From assembly GCA_964404505.1 (NCBI GenBank), contig CAYOKH010000057.1:1-11405 (forward strand): a DNA stretch of 11,405 bases, written 5' to 3'. Source of the stretch: DAOMNN01 sp964404505 (GTDB taxonomy: Bacteria; Pseudomonadota; Gammaproteobacteria; Burkholderiales; Rhodocyclaceae). Below, one piece after another: positions 1 through 9,043 of the stretch. The notes under the pieces are model-generated. The model was given only the letters and a program-made list of their open reading frames with translations. It did not search any database and was not told where the DNA came from. Numbering within the stretch: the first letter of the stretch is position 1; the number at the start of each line of letters is the position of its first letter. Both the position numbers and the translations under genes were made by a program.

Positions 1-942
1 GCCTGCGCTCCAGGTGACCTTCGGCCAGTGCTCGAGCGACGGTGGCTCGAGCAGCGCCGGGCCCGAGCCGTCGAGCACGAAGTGCGCGTGCCGCGTGGCG
101 GCGCAGTTCGGGATCATCGCCACCGGCAGACTGGCAGCATGGGTGGGGTAGTCGAGGATCTTGACGTCGACGACGGTCGTCAGACCTCCGAGGCCCTGCG
201 CGCCGATGCCGAGCGCGTTGACCTTCTCCATCAGTTCGAGGCGCAATTCCTCCGTCCGCGTGAGGTGTGCGCCGCTTGCGGCCTTCTCCCTCAGCGCGTG
301 AATGTCGACCGGGGCCATCAGCGACTCCTTGGCGAGAAGCAGCGCCTTCTCCGGAGTACCGCCGATGCCGATCCCCAGGATCCCCGGCGGACACCAGCCG
401 GCACCCATGGTCGGGACGGTCTTCAGAATCCACTCGACGATCGAGTCCGAGGGATTGAGCATCGCGAGCTTCGACTTGTTTTCCGAGCCTCCGCCCTTGG
501 CAGCGCAGGTCACCTCGACGTGATCGCCCGGCACGATCTCGTAGTGGATCACTGCGGGGGTATTGTCGCGGCTGTTCTCGCGCTTTCCGGCGGGATCGAG
601 CAGCACCGAGGCACGCAGCTTGTTGTCGGGGTGGTTGTACGCCCTGCGAACGCCTTCATCCACCATCTCCTGCACGCTCATCGTCGCGTCCCACCGAACG
701 TTCATGCCGACCTTAAGAAACACCACCGCGATGCCCGTGTCCTGGCAGATGGGACGATGCCCTTCGGCGCACATTCGGGAATTGGTGAGGATCTGGGCAA
801 TCGCGTCCTTTGCGGCCGGGTTCTCCTCGCGCTCCCAGGCGTCGCCCAGTGCCTGGATATAGTCGAGCGGATGGTAGTAGCTGATGTACTGAAACGCATC
901 GGCGACGGACTGGATGAGATCTTCCTGACGAATTGCTGGCAT
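1..942 (-). CDS. fumA: Class I fumarate hydratase, N-terminal part (runs off left edge)
   Basis: Catalyses reversible hydration of fumarate to malate in the TCA cycle, in the cytoplasm, with an oxygen-sensitive [4Fe-4S] cluster. On the minus strand an uninterrupted frame runs from ATG (942-940) to the window edge, giving 314 residues; AAGGGA lies about ten bases before the ATG. The alpha-domain hallmarks of class I fumarases are visible: CQDTG (Cys66), WCPPG (Cys184) followed by GIGIGGT, and PNCAATRH (Cys280). The spacing of these cysteines (118 and 96) is close to that of the three cluster ligands in E. coli FumA. CAAKGGGSENKS (146-157) is another family signature. Single-chain members have about 500 residues, so roughly 190 (the beta domain) should lie beyond the edge. 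If no beta domain follows, this would instead be the alpha subunit of a two-subunit fumarase or tartrate dehydratase. It is transcribed divergently from acs. Confidence 0.93.
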   Translation of the reverse strand, partial: MPAIRQEDLIQSVADAFQYISYYHPLDYIQALGDAWEREENPAAKDAIAQILTNSRMCAEGHRPICQDTGIAVVFLKVGMNVRWDATMSVQEMVDEGVRRAYNHPDNKLRASVLLDPAGKRENSRDNTPAVIHYEIVPGDHVEVTCAAKGGGSENKSKLAMLNPSDSIVEWILKTVPTMGAGWCPPGILGIGIGGTPEKALLLAKESLMAPVDIHALREKAASGAHLTRTEELRLELMEKVNALGIGAQGLGGLTTVVDVKILDYPTHAASLPVAMIPNCAATRHAHFVLDGSGPALLEPPSLEHWPKVTWSAG

Positions 943-978
943 GACGCATTCCCTTGCGGTTCCGGTTACGTGGGCACG

Positions 979-984
979 ATTCTA
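979..984 (-). promoter_or_regulatory. Candidate -10 box of the fumarase promoter
   Basis: Read on the minus strand this is TAGAAT, about 37 bases before the fumarase ATG, which would give a leader of roughly 30 nt. No convincing -35 hexamer is seen at 16-18 bases, so the call rests on the -10 match and its position only. Confidence 0.3.
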
Positions 985-1079
985 CCAGTTCGGGGCTCTC
1001 AAACTTCGGGCACAGGCGTATGATTCGACGACAGCCGCCGGGAGCGAAGCCAGCAGGGGAAAAGGCAGCTACGCAGCGA

Positions 1080-1126
1080 TGTAAGTCCTGTGTAAGATAC
1101 ATATCCTTAAATGTGCGCCATACAAT
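1080..1126 (+). promoter_or_regulatory. Candidate acs promoter with upstream direct repeat
   Basis: TACAAT at 1121-1126 is a good -10 match. The -35 position (near 1098-1103, TACATA) is poor, as is typical of activated promoters. TGTAAG occurs at 1080-1085 and again at 1091-1096, 11 bp apart and thus on one face of the helix. With a start near 1133 these copies would lie at about -53 to -37, where a class II activator would bind. The assignment is inference; the acs leader would be about 107 nt. Confidence 0.35.
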
Positions 1127-1155
1127 TCGACACTCAGTGCGAGCGTGGAATGCGG

Positions 1156-1198
1156 CCGGGATGATTCGCCCACCCGGCGGGCGACCAGGTCATCCCGG
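1156..1198 (+). repeat. Two-part inverted repeat in the acs leader
   Basis: CCGGGATGA (1156-1164) is perfectly complementary to TCATCCCGG (1190-1198). Nested inside, TCGCCC (1166-1171) pairs with GGGCGA (1179-1184) around a 7-nt loop, with an internal asymmetry of 1 against 5 nt. In RNA this would be a strong hairpin ending 41 nt before the acs ATG and probably downstream of the candidate start site. No T-run follows, so it is not a classic terminator. It could be a leader RNA structure or a DNA operator. Confidence 0.6.
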
Positions 1199-1239
1199 GA
1201 GCAGCTTCGATCAATTGAATCAGTTGAGGAGAGTCAAGC

Positions 1240-3204
<1,965 letters not shown>

Positions 3205-3300
3205 TCGGGCTGAACCCTTCCGCGGAGCGGTCCGACGGCGGCCGCTCCCGGCCTCATGACAACGGAGGAGATCGTCGGCCGCGGGGCCCCCCCGGTGGCG

Positions 3301-3325
3301 AAAGCGCGCGCGAGCGCGTTTTTTT
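3301..3325 (+). terminator. Intrinsic terminator downstream of acs
   Basis: CGCGC (3305-3309) and GCGCG (3314-3318) form a GC stem closed by a GCGA tetraloop of the stable GNRA type, directly followed by seven T residues (3319-3325). It lies about 100 bp after the acs stop and before the promoter of the next operon. A second inverted repeat, GGAGCGG (3224-3230) with CCGCTCC (3242-3248), lies closer to acs but has no T-run. Confidence 0.7.
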
Positions 3326-3369
3326 GGCAGGCTGCCCGGTGTGGATACGCGCGGCTTTGCGACGCGGTT

Positions 3370-3375
3370 TATAAT
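3370..3375 (+). promoter_or_regulatory. Candidate -10 box of the sensor/symporter operon
   Basis: A perfect TATAAT stands 29 bases before the ATG at 3405, downstream of the acs terminator. The -35 region near 3347-3352 (ACGCGC) does not match the consensus, so the promoter is weak, activated, or uses another factor. Confidence 0.4.
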
Positions 3376-3407
3376 CGACCGGCGATCGTCATCATGAGGA
3401 GTGCATG

Positions 3408-3605
3408 ATGCGTACAGGTCTTGCCCGACAGCGCCTCGTCGCCGTGTTTCTGGCGGCGGCGTTCCTGTTCAATTATCCGGTGCTGTCGCTGTTCGATCGC
3501 CCCGAGTCGCTCCTGGGCCTGCCAACCCTCTACTTATTCATCTTCGCCGTCTGGGCTGCGGTGATCGCCGCCATCGCCTGGATCGTCGAGCGCGGCATCG
3601 GCTGA
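3408..3605 (+). CDS. Small membrane protein, possible symporter accessory subunit
   Basis: A 65-residue protein with two hydrophobic segments, about residues 10-28 (VAVFLAAAFLFNYPVLSLF) and 40-58 (around LYLFIFAVWAAVIAAIAW), separated by a short FDRPESLLGLP link and ending in VERGIG. Two ATGs lie in tandem. AGGAG at 3397-3401 is only 3 bases from the ATG at 3405 but 6 from the one at 3408, so the second is preferred; the first would add one Met. Size, topology and the FNxP...LLGLP...W layout recall the small partners of SSS-family transporters (DUF3311/DUF4212-like), but I cannot assign a family. It lies 9 bp before the symporter-kinase gene, is probably co-transcribed with it, and may pair with that protein's transporter domain or with the symporter at the end of the operon. 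Function unproven. Confidence 0.75.
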   Translation: MRTGLARQRLVAVFLAAAFLFNYPVLSLFDRPESLLGLPTLYLFIFAVWAAVIAAIAWIVERGIG

Positions 3606-3614
3606 GCCGGGCAG

Positions 3615-6371
3615 ATGCTGTCCGGCGCGCTCGTCGTTACGGTTTCGTTCGCGTATCTGCTCATTCTGTTCGCAATCGCCCATTTCGGCGACCGGCGGGC
3701 CGAGCAGGGGCGCTCGATCATCGCCAATCCGTGGACCTACGCACTGTCCATGGCCGTGTATTGCACGGCGTGGACCTATTTCGGCAGCGTCGGGCGCGCC
3801 GCATCCGGGGGCGTCTGGTTCCTGCCGATCTATCTCGGCCCGACGCTGGCCATGGCCTTGTCGTGGCTCGTGCTGCTGAAGATGATCCGGATCGCGAAGA
3901 GCTACCGGATCACCTCGATTGCCGACTTCATCGCCAGCCGCTACGGCAAGAGTCATCTTCTGGGTGGCTTGGTCACGGTGATCACGGTCGTCGGCATCAT
4001 TCCCTACATCGCATTGCAGCTCAAGGCTGTTTCCATGGGTTATGCAGTGCTTACGGGTGTGCATGACGAGCAGTACCATCCGATGCGGGTGGTGCACTGG
4101 TTCCAGGACAGCACGCTATACGTCGCGATAATCCTCGGCGTGTTCACGATACTGTTCGGCGCGCGTCATCTGGATGCCACCGAGCGGCACGAAGGGATGG
4201 TTGCGGCCATTGCGTTCGAGTCCGTCGTGAAACTTATCGCTTTTCTCGCCGTGGGTCTTTTCGTCACCTACGGCGTATACAACGGGTTCGGCGATATTTT
4301 CGGGCGGGCCTACGGCAACCCGGAACTTGCGCAGCTTCTGACCCTGTCGGGCGGCTCCGTCGCGGACTACGGCGGCTGGTTCGCGCTGACCCTGCTCGCC
4401 ATGCTTGCCGTGATCTTCCTGCCGCGTCAGTTCCAGGTCGCAGTGGTCGAGAACGTCAACGAACAGCACCTGCGTCGCGCAGTCTGGATCTTTCCGCTCT
4501 ACCTGCTGCTGATCAACATCTTCGTGCTGCCCATTGCGTTCGGCGGCCTGCTGCACTTTGGCGGTGGGACGGTGGATCCCGACACCTTCGTGCTGTCGTT
4601 GCCGCTTTCCTACGGCAGGGAGACGCTTGCCCTCTTTGCATTCGTCGGAGGGCTGTCGGCTGCCACGGGCATGGTGATCGTGGAGACGATCGCCGTTTCG
4701 ACGATGATCTGCAACGACCTGGTGATGCCCCTGCTGTTGCGCAGCAGACGGTTCAGTGGCGCCGTGCAGCCCGATCTGACCGGACTGCTGCTTGGCATCA
4801 GGCGCGGCGCGATCGTGATCGTTGTCCTGCTGGGCTACCTGTATTTCAGATTGGCAGGGGAGGCGCATGCGCTGGTCAGTATCGGGCTGATCAGCTTTGC
4901 CGCGGTGGCGCAGTTCGCACCGACGATGCTCGGCGGCATGTACTGGCGTGGCGGCACGCGCGAAGGTGCACTGGCCGGTCTGCTCGCAGGTTTCGGAGTC
5001 TGGGCGTATACCCTGATGCTGCCGTCGGTAGCCAAGTCGGGCTGGGTCGATCCCGGTTTCATCGAGCATGGCCTGTTCGGGATCGAACTGCTCAGGCCGG
5101 AGCAGCTTTTCGGGCTCGCGGGGCTGGACAGCATAAGTCATGCCCTGTTCTGGAGTCTCGCGGCAAACATCGGTTGCTATGTCCTGGTGTCCCTGATGCG
5201 CGTGCCGACCGGCCAGGAAGCAAGCCAGGCAACCCTGTTCGTCGATGTGTTCAAGCGCGAACGCGCCGCACCGTCGACCTTCTGGCGCGGCAGCGCGCAG
5301 GTGCAGGACTTGCTGCCGCTCGTATCGCGCTTTCTCGGAACCGCGAAGACGCGCCACCTGTTCTCGCAATATGCCCGCGAGCGCGGATTTCGCAGCATCG
5401 AGCAGATCAAGGCGGACGCAGGTCTGGTCCATTTCGCGGAGACGCAGCTCGCGGGCGCGATCGGCAGTGCGTCGGCGCACGTGATGGTATCGTCCGTGGT
5501 CCAGGAAGAGCCGCTGGGCCTCGACGAGGTGATGGACATCCTCGACGAGGCTTCGCAGGTGCGGGCGTATTCGCACCAGCTCGAGGAGAAATCGAAGGAA
5601 CTCGAAGCCGCAACCGAGGAGCTTCGCGCCGCGAACGAACGCCTGAAGGAGCTCGATCGCCTCAAGGACGACATCATGTCGTCGGTGACCCACGAACTGC
5701 GCACGCCCCTGACCTCGATTCGGGCGCTGTCGGAGATGCTGCTCGACGATCCGAAGATGGATATTGACGACCGGATGCGCTTTCTCGGAATCATCGTGTC
5801 CGAGACCGAACGCCTGACGCGCCTGGTCAACCAGGTTCTCGACCTGGCGAAGATCGAATCAGGGCACGCGGAGTGGCACAATTCCGATATCAACATGAAG
5901 GAGCTGGTCGAGCACGCCGTCGAAGCGACGAGCCAACTGTTTCGAGATCGCGGCGCATCGATCGAAGTCAGCTTTCCGAAGGAGGCGCCGCGCTTGCTCG
6001 CGGACCACGATCGCCTTTTGCAGGTGATGCTCAATCTCCTGTCAAACGCGGCGAAGTTCGTACCGAAAGGCGATGGGCAAGTCAGGGTCGAGCTTGCCTC
6101 CGACGAGAAGGAAGTGAAAGTGACGGTCCAGGATAATGGGCCGGGCATTGCGCCCGCGTTCATGCCATTCGTATTCGAGAAGTTCCGCCAGGGCGGCGAT
6201 CAGAGGGACCGACCGCAGGGCACGGGACTGGGTCTGCCGATCAGTCGGCAGATCATCGAACACTTCGGTGGCCACATGTGGGTCGAATCCCCGCCCGGAC
6301 AGGGGGCAATGTTTGCGTTCTCGCTGCCGCACGGTAGACCTGATGCGGCATCCGCACCGGCCTCTCAATGA
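3615..6371 (+). CDS. Sodium:solute symporter-histidine kinase fusion (CrbS/CbrA-like)
   Basis: Inner-membrane sensor kinase of 918 residues. Residues 1-530 form an SSS (SLC5-like) transporter domain with many membrane helices and the family stretch GGLSAATGMVIVETIA (345-360). Residues about 545-645 match the STAC linker in position and character. A coiled coil follows at about 648-685 (LEEKSKELEAATEELRAANE). The kinase core looks complete: HisKA with THELRTPL (phosphoacceptor His693), N-box NLLSNAAKF (807-815), G1 DNGPG (840-844), F-box FEKFRQG (854-860) and G2 GTGLGL (869-874). No PAS domain is evident between transporter and kinase, unlike CbrA. Relatives named CrbS or MxtR respond to acetate or related metabolism and control acs; the location after acs agrees with such a role, but the ligand here is inferred. 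The start is the ATG after a weak GGGCAG. The receiver gene begins 31 bp downstream. Confidence 0.93.
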   Translation: MLSGALVVTVSFAYLLILFAIAHFGDRRAEQGRSIIANPWTYALSMAVYCTAWTYFGSVGRAASGGVWFLPIYLGPTLAMALSWLVLLKMIRIAKSYRITSIADFIASRYGKSHLLGGLVTVITVVGIIPYIALQLKAVSMGYAVLTGVHDEQYHPMRVVHWFQDSTLYVAIILGVFTILFGARHLDATERHEGMVAAIAFESVVKLIAFLAVGLFVTYGVYNGFGDIFGRAYGNPELAQLLTLSGGSVADYGGWFALTLLAMLAVIFLPRQFQVAVVENVNEQHLRRAVWIFPLYLLLINIFVLPIAFGGLLHFGGGTVDPDTFVLSLPLSYGRETLALFAFVGGLSAATGMVIVETIAVSTMICNDLVMPLLLRSRRFSGAVQPDLTGLLLGIRRGAIVIVVLLGYLYFRLAGEAHALVSIGLISFAAVAQFAPTMLGGMYWRGGTREGALAGLLAGFGVWAYTLMLPSVAKSGWVDPGFIEHGLFGIELLRPEQLFGLAGLDSISHALFWSLAANIGCYVLVSLMRVPTGQEASQATLFVDVFKRERAAPSTFWRGSAQVQDLLPLVSRFLGTAKTRHLFSQYARERGFRSIEQIKADAGLVHFAETQLAGAIGSASAHVMVSSVVQEEPLGLDEVMDILDEASQVRAYSHQLEEKSKELEAATEELRAANERLKELDRLKDDIMSSVTHELRTPLTSIRALSEMLLDDPKMDIDDRMRFLGIIVSETERLTRLVNQVLDLAKIESGHAEWHNSDINMKELVEHAVEATSQLFRDRGASIEVSFPKEAPRLLADHDRLLQVMLNLLSNAAKFVPKGDGQVRVELASDEKEVKVTVQDNGPGIAPAFMPFVFEKFRQGGDQRDRPQGTGLGLPISRQIIEHFGGHMWVESPPGQGAMFAFSLPHGRPDAASAPASQ

Positions 6372-6402
6372 AATAAGATAGAGGCAGATCGAGGGGGAAG
6401 GT

Positions 6403-6774
6403 ATGGCAGCAAGGATTCTGATAGCGGACGATGAGCAGAACATCGTGATCTCGCTCGAGTTCCTCATGAAGCGCGAGGGTTTCGAAGTGTCGATCGCGCA
6501 GGACGGGGAGGAAGCTGTCGAAAAGATTCGTGCCGAGATGCCCGATCTGGTCCTGCTCGACGTGATGATGCCGAAGAAGAGCGGTTTCGAAGTGTGTCAG
6601 GAGGTCAAGTCGGATCCTGCGCTCCACGCGGTGCGCATTCTCATGCTGACTGCCAAGGGTCGCGATACGGAGGTGGCCAAGGGGCTTGCTCTCGGAGCGG
6701 ATTCCTACATGACCAAGCCCTTCTCGACCAAGGAACTGGTGGAGCGCGTTCGCAGCATGCTAGCCAAAGGCTGA
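6403..6774 (+). CDS. Stand-alone receiver-domain response regulator
   Basis: A 123-residue single receiver domain of CheY size. The acidic pair Asp9-Asp10, the phosphoacceptor Asp53 in LLDVMMP, Thr83 in MLTAKG and Lys105 in TKPFS are all present, so it should accept phosphate. The switch aromatic is Tyr102. There is no DNA-binding or enzymatic output domain; the protein ends just after the receiver fold. A strong purine-rich ribosome site (GAGGGGGAAGG) precedes the ATG. The obvious donor is the symporter-kinase encoded immediately upstream. Only 3 bp separate its stop from the start of the pseudokinase-exonuclease gene, so translation of the two is probably coupled. It may act by protein contact, perhaps with that downstream protein, or as a phosphate shuttle; this is inference. 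Confidence 0.95.
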   Translation: MAARILIADDEQNIVISLEFLMKREGFEVSIAQDGEEAVEKIRAEMPDLVLLDVMMPKKSGFEVCQEVKSDPALHAVRILMLTAKGRDTEVAKGLALGADSYMTKPFSTKELVERVRSMLAKG

Positions 6775-6777
6775 AGC

Positions 6778-8979
6778 ATGGACGCGCGCACGCGTTTTGT
6801 CATTGCGATCGTGGTGCTCGGTCTGCTCATGACCGGGCCGTTCCTCATCACGGCTCTCGCGGTCTGGTTCAGCGCCGGTCCTGATGAACGGCAGTTGCTG
6901 AGCCAGGTGATCGGTCCGCGCGTGCCGCTCGGAACCTTCATGACCGTGATCGGTCTCCTCGTCGGCGTTGCCGTGGTGCGTACCCTGTTCCGTCACTATG
7001 TTCAGGGGCTGTTGCGGATGGCCGAGGACCAGACCCTGATGCTGGGTGCGAACCGCGATTTTCGGATCGAGGAAAAGGGGCCTCTGGAGGTCAGGGCGCT
7101 GGCGCGGACCGCAAACGCCCTGGCCCAGCAGCGCGACGAACTCATGCGCGACGTCGAGGCCCAGATTGCGCGCGCTAGGCAGTCGGTCGTGGAGGAGAAG
7201 AATCGTCTGGCTGCGCTGATGGCCGAGCTGACCCAGAGCGTGGTGGTGTGCAATCTGGATGGACGCGTTCTCCTGTACAACAGCCGTGCCCGGCAGCAGT
7301 TCCGCGCGTTGTCGGATGCTCCATTGGTTGCCGGGGGTGGAGAACTCATCGGGCTGGGGCGTTCGATCTACGGAGTATTCGACCGCAATCTGATCAGCCA
7401 CGCCCTCGAGACCATTCAGGACCGACTTCGTCGCAGTACCGAACAGCCGGTGGCGAATTTTGTCACCACGGGTGGGGCAGGCCAGTTGTTGCGCGTACAG
7501 ATGGCGCCGGTCCTGGCGGGCAGCGCCGGGGCGCAAGCGACGGAGTCACCCGGGGACGCCGGCGAGGGCCCGGAGCGGAGGATGACCGGATTCATCCTCA
7601 TGCTCGACAACGTCACGCGCGACTTCGAGAACGAGGCGCGGCGTGACCAGATGCTCCACACCCTGACCGAAGGAAACCGGGCGGCACTCGCAAACGTCCG
7701 CGCGGCGGCGGAAATGCTCGATTACCCGGATCTCGACGAACCCTTGCGGCAGCGATTTCGCGGTGTGATTCGGGATGAGGTGAAATCGATGAGCGAGCGC
7801 CTCGACCAGACCGCAAGCGAGTTTGCGGATGCGCTCAAGTCACGCTGGCCGCTCGAGGAAATGCTGGGGGCCGACCTCATCGCTGCCGCTCAGAGGCGCA
7901 TCGAGGCGCGCCTCAAGGTTCCGACCAAGGTCGAAGAGCTTGATGAATCGCTGTGGGTCAGGGTCGACAGCTTTTCCCTGCTGCAGGCGCTGCTCTATCT
8001 GGTGAGCCGGCTCTCGGACGAGTTCGAAGTGCGCGAGGTGCGCTTCCGGCTTGCCGGGGCGGGGCGCCTGGTGCATCTCGATCTGATCTGGTCCGGTCAG
8101 GCAATGAGTACCGAGACGGTCATGAGCTGGGAACTTGAAGCGATGAGTTTCGCCGGCGAAAGCAGTCCGCTGACGGTGCGCGACGTCATCGACCGGCACG
8201 GCGGCGAGATGTGGCTGGAACGCGAGAAGGTCCGGCACCGTGCATTCTTCAGGATTCTGCTTCCGGCGGCGATCCCCCGGGAGCAGATGGACGCGAGTGT
8301 CTTCATCAAGGGCGAGGGCCGTCCCGAGTATTACGATTTCGATCTGTTCAAGTGGTCCGAGCGATCTCATGAGCTCGACGACCGGCTGCTGACCGAACTC
8401 ACCTATACCGTGTTCGATACCGAAACGACAGGACTCAATCCTTCCCAGGGCGACGAGATCATCCAGATCGGCGCCACCCGTATAGTGAACGGAAAGCTGC
8501 TGCGCCAGGAGTCCTTCGAACAGCTCGTCGACCCCCGGCGCACCCTGTCCCCGGAGTCGATCCCGATCCATGGCATACAACCCGAGATGCTCGTGAATCA
8601 ACCGACCATCGACAAGGTCTTGCCCGCTTTCCATGCATTCGCATCCGACACCGTGCTCATTGCGCACAATGCGGCATTCGACATGCGATTCCTGCAGATG
8701 AAGGAGAAGCTGACCGGGTTGGTTTTCGATCAACCTGTGCTCGATACACTGCTGCTGTCTGCCGTATTGCACCCGAACCAGGAGTCCCACCGCCTCGACG
8801 CGATCGCGGAACGGCTCAATCTGACAATCGTCGGCCGTCACACCGCACTCGGCGATGCCATCGTCACGGCGGAAGTGTTCATCAAGATGATTCCGCTGCT
8901 CGCGGAGAACGGCATCCGTACCCTGCGCGAGGCACGCGAAGCTGCGGAGAAGTCCTATTACGCGAGGATCAGGTATTGA
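6778..8979 (+). CDS. Membrane-anchored degenerate histidine kinase fused to DnaQ-type 3'-5' exonuclease
   Basis: A 733-residue protein with an unusual layout. Two membrane helices (about 7-31 and 51-70) flank a short periplasmic loop, then come a HAMP-like/coiled segment (75-145), a PAS-like domain (about 146-283), a kinase-like region (286-497) and a DEDDh exonuclease (541-705). The exonuclease residues are complete: FDTETTG (Asp547, Glu549), HNAAFD (His630, Asp635) and RHTALGDA (His688, Asp693), as in the epsilon subunit of DNA polymerase III and RNase T. The kinase-like part is damaged. Where HisKA has SHELRTPL it has TEGNRAAL, with Glu298 replacing the histidine, and the N, G1 and G2 boxes of the ATPase are not recognisable, although the final HGGEMWLE segment remains. 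It should therefore not phosphorylate, but may bind a regulator. It starts 3 bp after the receiver gene, with AAAGG 7 bases upstream. Automated annotation would probably call it polymerase III epsilon, which the membrane anchor and context argue against. Confidence 0.9.
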   Translation: MDARTRFVIAIVVLGLLMTGPFLITALAVWFSAGPDERQLLSQVIGPRVPLGTFMTVIGLLVGVAVVRTLFRHYVQGLLRMAEDQTLMLGANRDFRIEEKGPLEVRALARTANALAQQRDELMRDVEAQIARARQSVVEEKNRLAALMAELTQSVVVCNLDGRVLLYNSRARQQFRALSDAPLVAGGGELIGLGRSIYGVFDRNLISHALETIQDRLRRSTEQPVANFVTTGGAGQLLRVQMAPVLAGSAGAQATESPGDAGEGPERRMTGFILMLDNVTRDFENEARRDQMLHTLTEGNRAALANVRAAAEMLDYPDLDEPLRQRFRGVIRDEVKSMSERLDQTASEFADALKSRWPLEEMLGADLIAAAQRRIEARLKVPTKVEELDESLWVRVDSFSLLQALLYLVSRLSDEFEVREVRFRLAGAGRLVHLDLIWSGQAMSTETVMSWELEAMSFAGESSPLTVRDVIDRHGGEMWLEREKVRHRAFFRILLPAAIPREQMDASVFIKGEGRPEYYDFDLFKWSERSHELDDRLLTELTYTVFDTETTGLNPSQGDEIIQIGATRIVNGKLLRQESFEQLVDPRRTLSPESIPIHGIQPEMLVNQPTIDKVLPAFHAFASDTVLIAHNAAFDMRFLQMKEKLTGLVFDQPVLDTLLLSAVLHPNQESHRLDAIAERLNLTIVGRHTALGDAIVTAEVFIKMIPLLAENGIRTLREAREAAEKSYYARIRY

Positions 8980-9043
8980 TTCCCGTGTGCCCACCTGACG
9001 ACCGCCCGAGCGGATTCGCCGGGGCGCGCGGTTGTTCGTCCAC

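Noticed and set aside
28..1023. Long plus-strand open frame (331 codons) across the fumarase region
   Set aside because: It is antisense to the fumarase frame, which shows clear family motifs and cluster cysteines; the plus-strand product has no recognisable domain and an Arg/His-rich composition typical of GC-rich shadow frames.
3224..3248. GGAGCGG/CCGCTCC inverted repeat as acs terminator
   Set aside because: It has an 11-nt loop and no T-run; the hairpin at 3305-3318 with seven T residues is the better terminator.
4116..5693. 525-codon minus-strand open frame opposite the symporter-kinase gene
   Set aside because: Same shadow effect: no hydrophobic or catalytic pattern, and the opposite strand encodes a full SSS plus kinase protein.
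6778..8979. Call as DNA polymerase III epsilon subunit
   Set aside because: The exonuclease domain is only the last quarter of the protein. The membrane helices, PAS-like and kinase-like parts and operon context do not fit a replicative proofreading subunit.
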